Origin: Limonium bicolor
Lineage: Eukaryota > Streptophyta > Magnoliopsida > Caryophyllales > Plumbaginaceae
Assembly (NCBI GenBank): GCA_023374045.1
Contig: CM041776.1
Location: 475,777,375-475,841,374 of the forward strand
DNA: 64,000 bases
Reading direction: 5' to 3'
Part shown: positions 45,889 through 57,568 of the stretch, piece by piece
Numbering within the stretch: position 1 is the stretch's first letter
Layout: each line of letters starts with the position of its first letter
Notes under the pieces: model-generated
Told to the model about the DNA's origin: nothing
Database searches by the model: none
The model's input: the letters and a program-made list of their open reading frames with translations, nothing else
Program-made: the position numbers and the translations under genes

Positions 45889-46288
45889 TGATGAACAACC
45901 GACCCGGTGACCAAAAGAAGCAAGGAGCCCGACTTCCAAACAGTAGCTTCACTAGTCCAAGAAGCAAAACTGCTACCAGCATGACGAAACGATCTGTAAA
46001 TGGTGCAAAATGACACAGGATCCAAATGTGCTAACATCAAAAACAGCTCTCAAAGTTCAAAACCGGGAAACACAAGAACCCCGAGGGAAAAGAGATTCAA
46101 AGAAAGGCAAACCTGAAAAGCCTCGAAGAAATCCAAAATCGGAAAAAGAGAGAAGGTGCAAGGAACAACTCAAAAATCCCAAGTTCCAAGCTCATAAGCG
46201 AAGTCATCACGAAGTAGCCAAACGGCTTCAAGACAAAGAAGGCAAGTCCGAGAGGAGGTGCAAGTCGCAGCTTTGGTCACTCTTATAG
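45889..46288 (+). pseudogene. Small basic ORF (Lys/Arg-rich), unit 1
   Basis: ATG at 45,889 opens MMNNRPGDQKKQGARLPNSS and continues to a TGA caused by a small change near 46,008. The downstream frame 46,010-46,288 is highly basic (KRDSKKGKPEKPRRNPKSEK). The same ORF occurs in unit 2 at 60,990, where the first break is absent but another stop occurs. No recognised domain. Possibly a nucleic-acid-binding accessory protein, or chance coding of A-rich sequence. Confidence 0.4.
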
Positions 46289-46582
46289 CTCCTCATATCT
46301 TAAACATTCTTCCATCGTCCCATTGTCTTTCATCACACCTCATAGCCATGTTATAAGCTTAAAAGACTTCCGACTTAATAGTTGTGTATCCAATCGCGTG
46401 AAAGTAACAGGTTGAACGCGTAAATCTAACAAATGTAAAATTCAATGGTTGAGATGTCTTGACCAAAAGGAGGGCACGAGTGCAAACATCAAACACTTTG
46501 AGAGTAGGATAGAAGGCACCACTTCAAAATAAACCCTGACATTGTGAGGATGAGATTTGTTTTTGCGCAATTAATCAAAGAA

Positions 46583-46675
46583 AATACTGGGGGCAATCGA
46601 TCGTTCCGTTCGATTGCCATAAAATCCTAAAGACTCAGATCGCCTCAAGGGAAAATACTGGAGGCAATTGTTGGT
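46583..46675 (+). other. Two polypurine-tract-like copies
   Basis: aaaatactgggggcaatcg at 46,581-46,599 and aaaatactggaggcaattg at 46,652-46,670 resemble the functional tract gacggggggcaatc just before LTR 2. Confidence 0.6.
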
Positions 46676-46754
46676 CCTAACAATTGCAACAACGACACTG
46701 ATGGAGGCCCAAAAACCCGAAACCCAAAGGTTTTAAAACCCTCTCATATCACTC

Positions 46755-46905
46755 AGGCCCGTCCTAAGCCCTTCCTTCACATTCATATACCCACAGGCTC
46801 GTCCTAAGCCCTTCCTTCACATTCAAACATCCACAGGCCCGACCTAAGCCCTTCCTTCACATTTAAACACCCACAGGCTCGTCATGAGCCCTACCATCTC
46901 CAGGT
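46755..46905. repeat. About 45-bp tandem repeat (gtcctaagcccttcc)
   Basis: Three to four copies of a unit containing aggc(t/c)cg-cctaagccc followed by ttccttcacattca. Confidence 0.85.
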
Positions 46906-46929
46906 TTGCCATAAGCCTTAATCCTTCTA

Positions 46930-47485
46930 CATTCATCATACACCCAACACATTTTCGCTTAGAACTACCTTTAGGCGCGTCATAAGACCTAGAACCATCC
47001 TTAGGCTCGTCATAAGACCTAGATCCCTACCTTTAGGCTCGTCATAAGACCTAGAACCATCCTTAGGCTCGTCATAAGACCTAGATCCCAACCTTTAGGC
47101 TCGTCATAAGAGCTAGATCCCAACCTTTAGGCTCGTCATAAGACCTAGAACCATTCTTAGGCTCGTCATAAGACCTAGATCCCATCTTTAGGCTCGTCAT
47201 AAGACCTAGATCCCAACCTTTAGGCACGTCATTAGACCTAGAACCATCCTTAGGCTCGTCATAAGACCTAGATCCATCCTTAGGCTCGTCATAAGACCTA
47301 GATCCACCTTTAGGCTCGTCATAAGACCTATAACCGTCCTTTAGGCTCGTCATAAGACCTAGTTGCATTCCTTTAGGCTCATAATAAGACCCTTTAGCTT
47401 ACCCACCCTCATCAAACACATTGCATTCATCTCATTCATATAGGCTCGTCATAAGACCTAGTTGCATTATCCAGGCGCGTTACAA
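46930..47485. repeat. About 30-bp tandem array (taggctcgtcataagacc)
   Basis: Roughly 16 copies of ttaggctcgtcataagacctagat/aacc with length variation. It is related to the short repeat at window positions 32-179. It lies in the untranslated region before the 3' LTR, where Tat-type elements often carry such arrays. Confidence 0.9.
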
Positions 47486-47699
47486 GGCCTAGCGACAGAA
47501 AAGTTGGCGAGGTGATGGCAATAAATCCTCCTGTGTTATGTCACCTTACTTTGGGATCAACGAATGGTGGGCAAAGGCAATAAGTCCCCAGGGTTTTTAC
47601 CAGGAGTTATCCCTGCACACCGGCTTGGGGGCGATGGCAATAAGTCCACATTGGGTCCAGCCAAGAGCATTGACACGGGTTTCGGTCCCCAAAAGCATC

Positions 47700-47785
47700 C
47701 GAGCATCATCAACATCATCAGCATCATCAGCATCATCAGCATCAGCATCATTAGCATCATTAGCATCGTTAGCATTTCAGCATTC
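47700..47785. repeat. (cat/cag)n microsatellite
   Basis: catcatcagcatcatcag-type triplet repeats with a gradual change to cattag. Open frames here (Ser/Ile-rich on plus, Met/Leu-rich on minus) are artefacts. Confidence 0.92.
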
Positions 47786-47821
47786 TTGCATTTGCATAAC
47801 ACTCAGTTTTCACACCCTATG

Positions 47822-48085
47822 TAGTCAACGCCTTAGAATCGCTTGACATTGCTTTATTTCATTTATTATAGGTTGTCAACGCCTTAGAATAGTTTGACAT
47901 CATTTCATTTGTTATAGGTAGTCAACGCCTTAGAATCGCTTGACATTATTTCATTTTCGTCACCTAGGTAGTCAGCGCCTTAGAATAGCTTGACACATTT
48001 TCACTTATAGGTAGTTAGCGCCTTAGAATAGCTCAACAACGTTTTATTGCTTAGGTAGTCAGCGCCTCCGAATAGCTGAACGTAG
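47822..48085. repeat. About 55-60-bp tandem array (gtcaacgccttagaat)
   Basis: Five copies of (t)agtcaacgccttagaatagcttgacat plus a T-rich spacer. Confidence 0.88.
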
Positions 48086-48189
48086 TCAACACGGTTTTGG
48101 ACAACATGGAGGATTCTGTGGAATCCAAAATTTTGGGACATCACTCAAGCATCAACCAGACTTTTCACATCCATTACAAAGTCCAGTTG

Positions 48190-48202
48190 ACGGGGGGCAA
48201 TC
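48190..48202 (+). other. Polypurine tract of Tat unit 1
   Basis: acggggggcaatc immediately before the TG of LTR 2. Confidence 0.85.
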
Positions 48203-50008
48203 TGTTATACCCAAAATTTTGACCACCCTGGTTAGCGTCTACAAGGTTTTGGTGTTGTGAGGGGCATTTCAATCAAGTAATGAAATATTTCGGCTCGATC
48301 GGCGCATTCCAGGGCATAGGGAGCAGTTTCGTCATTGTCAGGGGCGTTTTCATAATTTTTAAGGCTCCCGAGACCTCCTATAGGCTTTCTCTCTCCTCCA
48401 AAGGATGCCCAAATCAGCTTGAAATGCTTTGATATTTTAACCCGTGGTATAGGATGATATTGTAAGCATAATGGCGTTGGAATTTTGATTTTTTGAATTC
48501 CCAATAATTTTCTAGCAATTTCTGACTGAATCTGACGAGAAATTAAATTTAAAAATATTCCGACATTTAAAAAATTCGATTCCACTTCATAAAAATCATA
48601 ATTGTCATCCTTAACACGTGGTTAAAATTGCACAGCGAAATTCCTTTGGGGAGTCATTTAATTAAAATGCCAAGAAATCTTACTCTTACTAGATTTTCTT
48701 TATCTTTCAGAAAGTCTATATAAAGAGATATGTCTTTTGATAAAATCAGAATCTCATATGCTCAAGAACCCTAGGAAGACAGAAAGCACAACCCTCTCTC
48801 TCTCACGTTTTTCAACACCCGGCTACCCGAATCACACCAAAAATTCCCCAAAAACACCATCTAAACACGTTTTTCAATTCCCAATACATCAAAAGTCATC
48901 AAACATCAACCAAACCACCTCCAAAACGTGAAGAACACCATCAACTATCAACAACCAGAGGCTGGGGTCGAACTCAATCCGGAACCAGCATCATCGGAGC
49001 CTCCGAAGAATCCCGACAAGAAGAATCTCATTGACACAGAAGGTAAAACAGGTTGGGACCTCCTTCTTTTGATTCACTACGACCACATCGGTCTTCTGTT
49101 AAATTTTGGGCTTAAACCAACACCTTTTGGCTTCTATATTGCTGTTTGTTTAAGCTTCTGTCCAATTACTTGTTCATTAAGTTTTGCATTGAATTCGATT
49201 TCAAATTGAAAACTTTCAATCACTAACATCTTGTATATCTTTCAGGCTACACGCCCATAAAATTTGAGATCAAAACACCGTCGGGAACCTTCAAAAACCC
49301 ACCGTCCGTGGGTGGTCCGTGACCTCGGACGCATGGTCCGGGACCACGGACGGGTTGTCCGGGACCACGGACGGGTTGTCCGTGACCACGGACACCCACG
49401 GACGGCGGCGGGATTTTAAATTTTTAAAAAATTTAGATTTTGATAAACTATGTCCGGGCCTACGGACATCCTGTCCGTGGCCCCGGACTTTTCAAATTTG
49501 CGTTTTTATTTGAGTTCTGTTTTCGGAGTTATTTAATTCAATTGGGGTCTATGGTCTCGGACAGTGGGTCCGTGGCCACGGACAAAATTAAAATTTGACC
49601 TAATTCTGCCTCCGAAACCCTAGTTTAGGTAGCTTTTAATTTTACTTTAATTTTCTGTCAAAAAACGCTAAAAAAAAATAGAAGCGCACACTTAGGTTAA
49701 AAACGACTTTGTAGTAAGCCGTAAATAAACCAAGTAGAGGAAAAACGACCTAGGAAGGGTAATGAAAGTAATTTGAACCCTAAATAAGTCGAATACCAAG
49801 CCCCCGAACCCGAACTCTCCTTTCCTAATTTGATCTAGGTAAAAATTAGGTGGCGACTCATAATAGGTTCCAGTGAGCTAGCTTAGGTTTTAATCATTAT
49901 TGTTATATGACATAGTTATTAATCTTAGGTTATGAGTGGACCTAAAACCCGGTAAGATCCTAATTAGCTTTAATCAACATAGGGTAGGGTTTAAAATTGA
50001 GGCTCACA
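48203..50008 (+). repeat. Tat-type LTR 2 (1,806 bp), shared by units 1 and 2
   Basis: Very similar to LTR 1 across its length, including the gtccg/cggac array (49,300-49,580). It is followed directly by a second primer-binding site (50,012-50,030), so it acts as 3' LTR of unit 1 and 5' LTR of unit 2. Confidence 0.93.
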
Positions 50009-50558
50009 GACTGGCGACTCTGCTGGGGACCACTTCTTAATTTTAACTTGTTTAATTTTAAGAAAGAAGGCTTAACTCGAAAATGTTTATTTATGGCTTT
50101 ATTACATCGTTTGTTTACTTTTGTACGCAATTTAAATTTCTGTACCTTTGCATCATATGAGAGTGAGGGTCCACGCAAACCAATTTCATCCCGGGACCCG
50201 TTTGAGGGTCCCCTGTCAGGGACTCACACCTTCTAGGTGATGTGAATAAGTGGGGGAAAGAGGAGGGTGTCGTCTAACCACACCCCCTTAATACCTGGGC
50301 TTTAGCCCCAAGCATTTTCCTGGCAGTACCCTTACCTAGCCCATTGTTTGGTCAGTCAAAGACACGACCGTAGACGCACACCTTCAGGTGATGTGAAAAA
50401 AGTGGGGAAGCCCAAAGAGAATAGCGTGCAAGCCCTATTCCTTTGCGGTGACTTGGGCCCGCGCCCCAAGCACCTCTCCGGATCGATCTGTACCCGTTGG
50501 ACTGACTCATTTTGTGAGGACATTTGCATCACCTCCTTATGCAAGACTTATGTGTATA

Positions 50559-51053
50559 CACACCCCACCGATGAGGTTTCAAAAATTTCTTAGCCCACCC
50601 ATGTGGTTTCCACAATTTTACATCCAGCAACTTTTCTAATATTTGATCAACTTAAAAGATGGTTAAATGTTATCCAAAATTGATGAAACTTTACATGGAC
50701 GATATTAAAGTGTTATATTTTGGTAAAATGTGAAATCTAACATTTTTAAGCTCATATATGATCCGTGGGACCCGATGAACGTGTCTCATGTTTCATTGGG
50801 TCCCACAGGTCATATATGACCTTAAAAAACTTTGGATTTGGCATTGTACAAAAATATAACACCTTAGCATCGTCCATGTAAAGTTTCATCAATTTTGAAC
50901 AACATTTAACCGTCTTTTAAGTTGATCAAATATTAGAAAAGTTGCTGAATGTAAAATTGTGGAAACCACATGGGTGGGCAAAGTAATTTTTGAAACCTCG
51001 TGGGTGGGGTGTGTAATTTCACCAAACGTCATGGGTGGGCGATGTAATTTTCC
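50559..51053. mobile_element. Foldback (MITE-like) element of about 495 bp
   Basis: Absent from the matching place in unit 1. The two halves are inverted copies (for example cccacccatgtggtttccac at 50,595-50,614 against its complement near 50,962-50,981, and gatgaaactttacatggacgat against its complement at 50,870-50,890). They meet at a short centre around 50,755-50,820. The right arm extends ~35 bp further (atgggtgggcgatgtaatttt). The long arms without ORF suggest a Mutator-like or foldback MITE; the target duplication is unclear. Confidence 0.8.
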
Positions 51054-51327
51054 CTTTTTTTTCTCCTGGGCCTCAGGCCCAATGTCTGTGTCGATCCTTC
51101 AATCTCTCCCAGTCCGAATGAAATACTTGAAGGTTTCAATGGCCCAAATGCCTTTAGCTCCACGAAATCATCCTCTCAGGATAAGCTCGAAGGTTTCCAT
51201 TATTCCCTTTAGGATTGCTGGCCCATTTTACATGCCAAAAATCTCCAGCCTGCTCGGCCCAAACAGTCCAAAAACGAAAAAGAGTCCTGTAATCAGAACA
51301 TAAGGGTCCTTAGAGGAAAACGTTTCC

Positions 51328-53032
51328 ATGTCATTGAAATCTCGTGCCCTAATGGTTTTTTTACTTTATGTTCAAAAACAGAAAGAAGGCAAGATTTCAG
51401 AAAGGCGCTGGGACAGAAGTTCCGGACGTTTGACCCGACTGCCTACTCCCCCGCTTCCATCATTCAAGCCCGAAGTAGACTCCAGCTCATCTGATATGTC
51501 GGTCCAGGCTCATGACGATATCCCTCAGGAGAATCAGCCAGCAGGGGGGAAAACCAGAACACTTCTGTTGAGTAGCTCATGAAAAATTTTGATTTGAAAC
51601 ACCGGGAAGCAATCCAGGCGCTCGAAAATAAATATGTGGACACAATCACCAAGCTGGAGGATAAGTTGGCCGCGTTGGAAACGGCAGCCCAAAGTAGGAC
51701 CACTGGGGGTCCGACGGGGGAGCTGGATCAAATAGCCAGCCTGGTACGAAAACACCAAGCTGCCATTGAAGCCTTGGAGGCACGGCATACGGCAGCAACA
51801 GTTGAGCTCCATGAGAAGATTGGATCTTTGGAGGCGGCAAGACAGAAAAGACCGCTGCAAGGATTTGTCAACCCTTTATACGGCATGGATAATATCTCCT
51901 TTGAGGGACATGACACCCAAGTTGGGTACGGAGGTGGTGCTCCCGGGAACCAGTTAGCCGCTGAAGTTCAGAGGGCTCAAAGGCGCATTGAGCGCATGGA
52001 AAAGGCCGGTAAACCTGCTGGTTTTGACTATCTCTCCATGGGATCCCATCCAGACGTCGAGCTACCTGCGAAGCTGAAGCTCCCCACCTTGGCTCTCTAC
52101 AAGGGCTCGACCATTCCCCAAATCCATTTGGCGATGTTTGATGGAGAGATGTCTATCCTGAGGCTCAATGATATGCAGAAGGCCAAGGTTTTTGCCCGAT
52201 ACCTAGATGAGATTCCTCAACGATGGTACCTAACTCAACGAATGAACACCAAGACATACGAGGAGATATGTGAAGCTTTCCTGACTCACTTTGAGTATGC
52301 TAAAAATTTGGAAATCACCCGGTCTGACCTTGCCAGGACGCGCCAAACGGGAAGTGAGTCCATGTCTGACTTTATAAAGCGGTAGAGGAGGAAGGCAGCA
52401 GGCATGCCTACAAGGATGGATGAGCAGGAAGAAATTCGCATGATTGTTTAGAACATGCAAAAGCAGTACAATGATGAGTTAAAGTATATGTACTTTCCAA
52501 GCTTTGATATGCTCATGGGTCAGGTAGGAGTTTTGGAGGAGAAAATCCACAAGGGAGACCTAAAGCTTGGATATCCTCGAGGATCCGGAAGTAATTCAAA
52601 GTTCCCAAAATCTGAACCAGCGAAAGCTTCCTACTCAACCGCAGCTTACGCACAGAGCGCACCGCAGAGGTACACCGGACAGTAAGAGGTGAATGCAGTC
52701 CAACAACTAAGGAAACAAGGGAGGAGCTATCGAGTAGTACCACCTCCAAGACCGGATTTCAATCAACGAGAATTCATAGATATCGGTCGGCCTTTGAGTC
52801 AGGCTCTGAAAAAGCACCAGGAGCAGAACATCTTACAGCCTCTTCCGCGCCAACCAGGAGTCACCCATTTGGGCAAGAGTCCAAATCAGTTCTGTCACTA
52901 CCATTAGTTACCAGGTCATGACACCGATCATTGCAGGGCCCTACATCATAAGATCCAAGACCTGATCGACCAGGGACTTCAGTTCTCAGAGCGCGGGAAT
53001 ATCTTCGGGAATCCTATGCCGGAACACCGCTA
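51328..53032 (+). pseudogene. Tat-type Gag, unit 2
   Basis: A copy of the Gag of unit 1, about 95% identical by eye. The longest frame is 51,579-52,385. In-frame stops lie at 51,573 (start of the conserved LMKNF segment), 52,383, 52,449, 52,683 and 52,905, mostly at different places from those of unit 1. The zinc-like motif retains CHYH but the next Gln codon is TAG. The two copies decayed separately. Confidence 0.85.
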
Positions 53033-53134
53033 GGAATCTTTGTTATTTTTCTTTTCCCTTTAGTTGTTTGCATAGCTTTTTTCTTTTTCCTCTTTTTTTC
53101 TTTTCTTTTAGTTACCTTTCGTTCTTTAGCTAGT

Positions 53135-54586
53135 TGATAAGTGTCCAAATGAGCATGTTTTATAGGTGTATTTCATATATAATATTAGCACTTTTCTTGC
53201 TCATTTCTCCACTTTGGTTAGTTTTTCCTCTAGTTATGTTTTATTGATTATCTCACAAATTTATTGGTTAAACATGAGGAAAACCACGCTAGGATCAAAG
53301 TACACGAAGAGACGAACGCGTAGGCGAAAACGGGGATCAAATCGGAGCTAAAACGAACATTTTAGAGGCAAAAGACCCTTGGTCCGGACCAGTGTCCGAA
53401 CCACCTGGTCCGGACCAACACATGCCAGCGCGCCAATTTGGAAATCGACATGGTCCGGACCACACTGGTCCGGACAGTGGTCCGGACATGTCGATCTGGA
53501 CAGCTTTCAGAGCATGTCGATGGGTGTGAATTGGTATATATATATATCAATTCACACCGACACCCCCTTCAATTCTACCCCATTTTCACTATAAATAAAC
53601 CTATAACCCCCCATTAAATCATATCTCATTCCACCCCAAACTCATGCCATTTTCCTTCCATAAAAATACCATAAAACTCTCCAAAAATCATACATCTCAT
53701 CCACATATATCCACATAAATTCCATACTACATCTCATCCCATAAATCATTCCACTTCATACCGTTATCCTGTCCAACCTCTGTCAAAATATTAGCAGATA
53801 AGATAGCGGAGCGGAAATAAACATCTTTTCAGATGTATTCCTCTACTTCTTATTCTGTCTTAAATATGTCGGGCTAAGAGGATATACTCCGGGCGAGGGT
53901 TTAAATTATGGTTTGTTTAATTATGTAATCAATATTTCTACCGGTTAAAATAAATCAGTTTGTTACGCTTAAAGGTTTTCTCACCATTTTAATAAATTAC
54001 ATGAATTTATTAAAATGCTTTCCTAAGTCTATTTTGATCAGACCAGGTGATAAATAGACAGGTTAATTAAGCCGTAAATCTGGAGAAAACTTATTATGAT
54101 TTAATAAGTTAGTATTTTCAGATGCAATTATAATTCCTCATATCAAACCGTCCGTTCACACGTATTGTGCTTGAACCTTGATTAGAACCTTGCATTTTCA
54201 GGTAAACGAGTTCTTCTGAGGCTATGACTTAGTCCTTAAGATAATAAGAGGAATTTTGCCAAACTAATTTATAAAACTGGTAGAGATAGCATAATTAATC
54301 AGATTATATAAACCTGAACCCGGAGTTCCATTTAAATCATCTGCACTCAGTAATTTTATCTGCTATTTAATTTCTCAAAAACAAGTCAATTAACCTTCCC
54401 CCCTCTTGTGACACGCTTAGGTATTAATTAATTCACCTAGTCCCACGGTTCGATATCCGGTCGCTTACACCTTACTATACTACCACGACCGGGATTTGTT
54501 TGCAGCCCGACTATTATTTTGGGTTTTATTTTCTCTTCTTTTATTTTAATCTCACCAGTTTAACCACTCACGATAATTAGTCTGCA
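53135..54586 (+). repeat. 5' LTR of Athila-type element 1 (1,452 bp)
   Basis: TGATAAGTGTCC...TTAGTCTGCA. It contains a tccggac dyad cluster (53,388-53,500) and a (ta)n tract at 53,535-53,547. Confidence 0.95.
53388..53500. repeat. ggtccggacc dyad cluster in Athila LTR
   Basis: Seven (g)gtccgga(c) or gtccgaa words in about 110 bp, several as perfect palindromes (ggtccggacc). The same cluster is present in the 3' LTR at 58,910-59,020. Confidence 0.9.
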
Positions 54587-54589
54587 AAA

Positions 54590-54607
54590 TGGCGCCGTTG
54601 CCGGGGA
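54590..54607 (+). other. Primer-binding site, tRNA-Asp type
   Basis: TGGCGCCGTTGCCGGGGA is the complement of the 3' end of plant tRNA-Asp, the primer used by the Athila lineage. Confidence 0.95.
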
Positions 54608-55030
54608 CTTGATTTAATCTAGTCCCTAAGCCCCGGTTAATTCACCTGTTTAATTATAATAATCTGTTAAAAAATAAAAAGAAAAAAAAAGTTAATCCAA
54701 TTTCGGACATATAACCTCGGACATTTGACTTGGACATCTGACTTCGGACTTTGGACATCTAACTTCTAACTTCTTAATATTATTGTCATATATTATTGTT
54801 ATTTCTTTCCATTGTCATTTAATTACCATTGTCCTTAATTTTCTGTACATTATTTATTAACTTCAAATTTCCAGTATACTAACTACTAACTTAAAATTTC
54901 TGTCATTTCTTTCCATTGTCATTTCATTTTCCATTGTCCCTAACTACTAACTTATAATTTCTGTCCACTAATTCCTAACATTTTATTTATTCTAACACAT
55001 AACAAGTTTCTTTTCTCTGTTTTAAGTGGT
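54608..55030 (+). other. Untranslated leader of Athila-type element 1
   Basis: A T/A-rich leader with repeated cggac(a/t)t words (54,705-54,750) and duplicated 'tttctttccattgtcattt' segments. No ORF. Confidence 0.6.
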
Positions 55031-55032
55031 GT

Positions 55033-56540
55033 ATGCCTTTCACCAGGTCACAGAGCCTCCCAGAAAATATTAATCACACGGTTGGTTACATCCCAGAAAT
55101 CGAGAGAACCTTTCTGCGCAATCTCAGGCAGAGACGAACTCAACAAAACATAACCACCACAGTGATAGAATCTGACCCGGAAGCTAACATGGCATTTACA
55201 CCAGCAACCGTTCGAAACATTAACAGGCCGTCAAATCTAGGACAACAGCCGGCCATTATCCTTCCTCAACTTAGCCCATCCGAATACGATGAGTGGCAGA
55301 AGCTGAAGCCATATCATCAGATCCGGTGTGTGAAGGAGGGGCATGTTTGATGGCACCAATCCTGACGAAGCCCTGTTACATGTTACAAAGTTCTTGCAAC
55401 ATGCCAACAGTTTAACGGCTACCGTCGCAGTACTCCAGTTTGCAAGACTTTCTTTATTCCCACACAGCCTGACGGGAAGTGCGAGCAAGTGGTATCATAG
55501 CCTGACACCAAGTACCATCGGTACATGGGATGACATGGCCACCAAGTTCTACGACAAATTCCTGCCTCCGAGCCGAACATTGGAAATGATTGCTGAAATT
55601 TACAATTTCAGGCAGCCAACATCGGAGAATATTTGTGAAACTTGGGACCGCTTCAAAGGACTACTACTCACTTGTCCTCACCATGGTCTGACGAAAGAGC
55701 AAGTATCACAATTGTTTTACAAAGGCCTGATCGGTCCATGCAGAACAATGGTACTGTCATCGTTAGGGGCTGACATTCTGAAGAAGCCAGGAGCACAGTT
55801 TCTGAACAGCATGGAGTCTCTCTATGAAGAAATCAGAGACTGGGCCTCCGGAGGAACAAGGAGCGGTACTCCAGGGTTGTACCATGTTGGGGAAAGTGAC
55901 AACAAATTCGACCAGCTCATGAGAAGCCATGAACAACTCATGGAGAGCAATGCTCAGCAGGCCACAAAAGTAAGTACTTTACAGAAGGTGGTTGAGCAGA
56001 TGGCTATGAACTCCTACCCCCAGCAAGCTAAGACGATGATTTCCCGATCATCTACTCCTCCAGGCTACGCACCTCTGTCCCAATCATCTCCCGTAATTTC
56101 TTGTACACAATGTGGTGGGCCTCATGATTATGAACAATGCCCCCAATTACAGAAATTAAAAGCAGCAGAGGAAGCAAACTTTGTTGGTAACAATCAAGGG
56201 TATAGGCAACCTTGGCAACCCAATCTTCGCTACTCAACACACCGAAAATTTCCAAAACCCACATACCCTACAAATCTCAAAATTACAGACCTCAGTCTAA
56301 TTTTCAAGGAGGCCAGAGGCAATATCAGCAACAGCCTTATGGCAATGATGCTTCTTCGAGTCGACAAACTCCACCTCCTTCGAATACTGAGTCTGAAATG
56401 TCTCAAATGCAAGAGATGTTCAAGGCGATGATGGGTAAATCCAGAGATACGCAAGAAGAGGTTGCCGCATTGCGCAAGGACCAAACAGCCTTGCAGTCCC
56501 AGATTCAACAACTCCTTACCCAACAAAGGCCACCTGGTAA
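55033..56540 (+). pseudogene. Athila-type Gag
   Basis: Starts MPFTRSQSLPENI with the lineage hallmark PEIERTFLRNLRQRR. A one-base shift near 55,340 leads to the capsid (FDGTNPDEALLHVTKFLQ, RLSLFPHSLTGSASKWYHSL, TKFYDKFLPPSRTLEM, YNFRQPTSENICETWDRFKG, YKGLIGP). A canonical zinc knuckle CTQCGGPHDYEQC follows (56,103-56,141). A second shift near 56,250 and a compensating one near 56,540 bracket the coiled-coil-like SQMQEMFKAMMGKSRDTQEE segment. Originally it probably read straight into the acidic ORF that follows. Confidence 0.88.
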
Positions 56541-57568
56541 ATTTCCCTCACACCAATCCAAATCCAATAGAGTTTGCAAGTGCAATTTACGTAGTGGACC
56601 AGCCCATCACATCAGCTCAAAAGGAGCAACAACCCGGGAGTGAAATGGTCCCTGAAGTGGAGCAGCAGGCAGAGGAAGAATACCTCGATATGGACCAAAT
56701 GAAGCTCTATGCAAAATTAGTTGCGATAAACGAAATGATGGAAGGTCCACTAGACCATACATCACAGCAACCGGAGAGCAAACTGGTTCATGTAGTGGAC
56801 GACTTACCTAAGGATTTGAGTGACTCTATATCACCACCCCCGTTCGAAAATGAGCAAATGGTATCAAACCTTCTGTTTGAGCTTAAGGACAAGCCATCAG
56901 AGGACAACTTCTACCTCAACTTCATGGAGTCTCCTCCCTCTGAAGTCAATTACCGTTGTTTCCCCTCCTTCTTTGTGCTATACCCAGAAAATGAGGATAG
57001 TTACATCCTCAAAAATGAAGAGGAGGAAATGCTCGCTCCCGTCAGTACATCCAAACAAAACACCAATATCACCTTCAATGAGCCTCTTCAAAAAGATGAG
57101 GATATTTACATCCTCAAATTTGAGGAGGAGGAGCCATCCAGCTTTGATCCTCACACCAAGGGTCATCCATTGAAAAATCTGGGCCCTTCTCTAGAGAAAA
57201 ATAATGCCCACCCAACCCACCCGTTGAAGCCCACTTCCACCTTCATTTTCATTCCAGGGGAGGAGATTTACATCCTCGACTCTGAGCAAGCACCACCACT
57301 ACCATGTTGCATCCATAAGGCTAAACAACAAAGGGAGAATGTTTACATTCTCCAATTTGAGGAAGCATTACCACAATCACCCGGTTTTCAATACAATATT
57401 ACTGACAGCAAACAACTCCTTCAAAACCAGGTTTTGTGGAGTTTGTATTTTCCTACTGTATTTGTTGTCGTAATACTTTGTTTTGATCCAGGTGGTTCGG
57501 TCCTACATATTGCCAATTTCCTGTTCCCGGTACTACCATTGTCAACATTCATTTATGATCCGGGATAA
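56541..57568 (+). CDS. Acidic YIL-repeat protein of unknown function
   Basis: The frame 56,462-57,568 is uninterrupted. It has no protease or RT motifs. It is acidic and contains four copies of a short motif: EDSYILKNEEEE (~56,990), EDIYILKFEEEE (~57,096), EEIYILDSEQA (~57,262) and ENVYILQFEEA (~57,336). A NYRCFPSFFVLYPENED block precedes the first copy. The end is hydrophobic (SLYFPTVFVVVILCF, with DPGG and a terminal DPG), suggesting a membrane-associated tail. It occupies the place of pol. A related protein is encoded by the second Athila-type element at 63,464. No known family recognised; a link to env-like Athila ORFs is possible but not shown. Confidence 0.75.

Larger units (their letters stand above)
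40583..50008 (+). mobile_element. Tat-type non-autonomous LTR element, unit 1 (gag only)
   Basis: LTRs 40,583-42,402 and 48,203-50,008, a TGGCGACTCTGCTGGGGAC primer site (tRNA-Arg type, used by Tat/Ogre elements), one gag-like ORF, a basic ORF, minisatellite arrays, and a polypurine tract. No protease, RT or integrase is present. This fits the described TR-GAG kind of elements that keep only gag and borrow the rest. The second LTR is followed by another internal region, so two units share it. Confidence 0.88.

Noticed and set aside
47538..47846. Ser/Ala/Ile-rich and Met/Leu-rich open frames
   Set aside because: Produced by the cat/cag triplet microsatellite.
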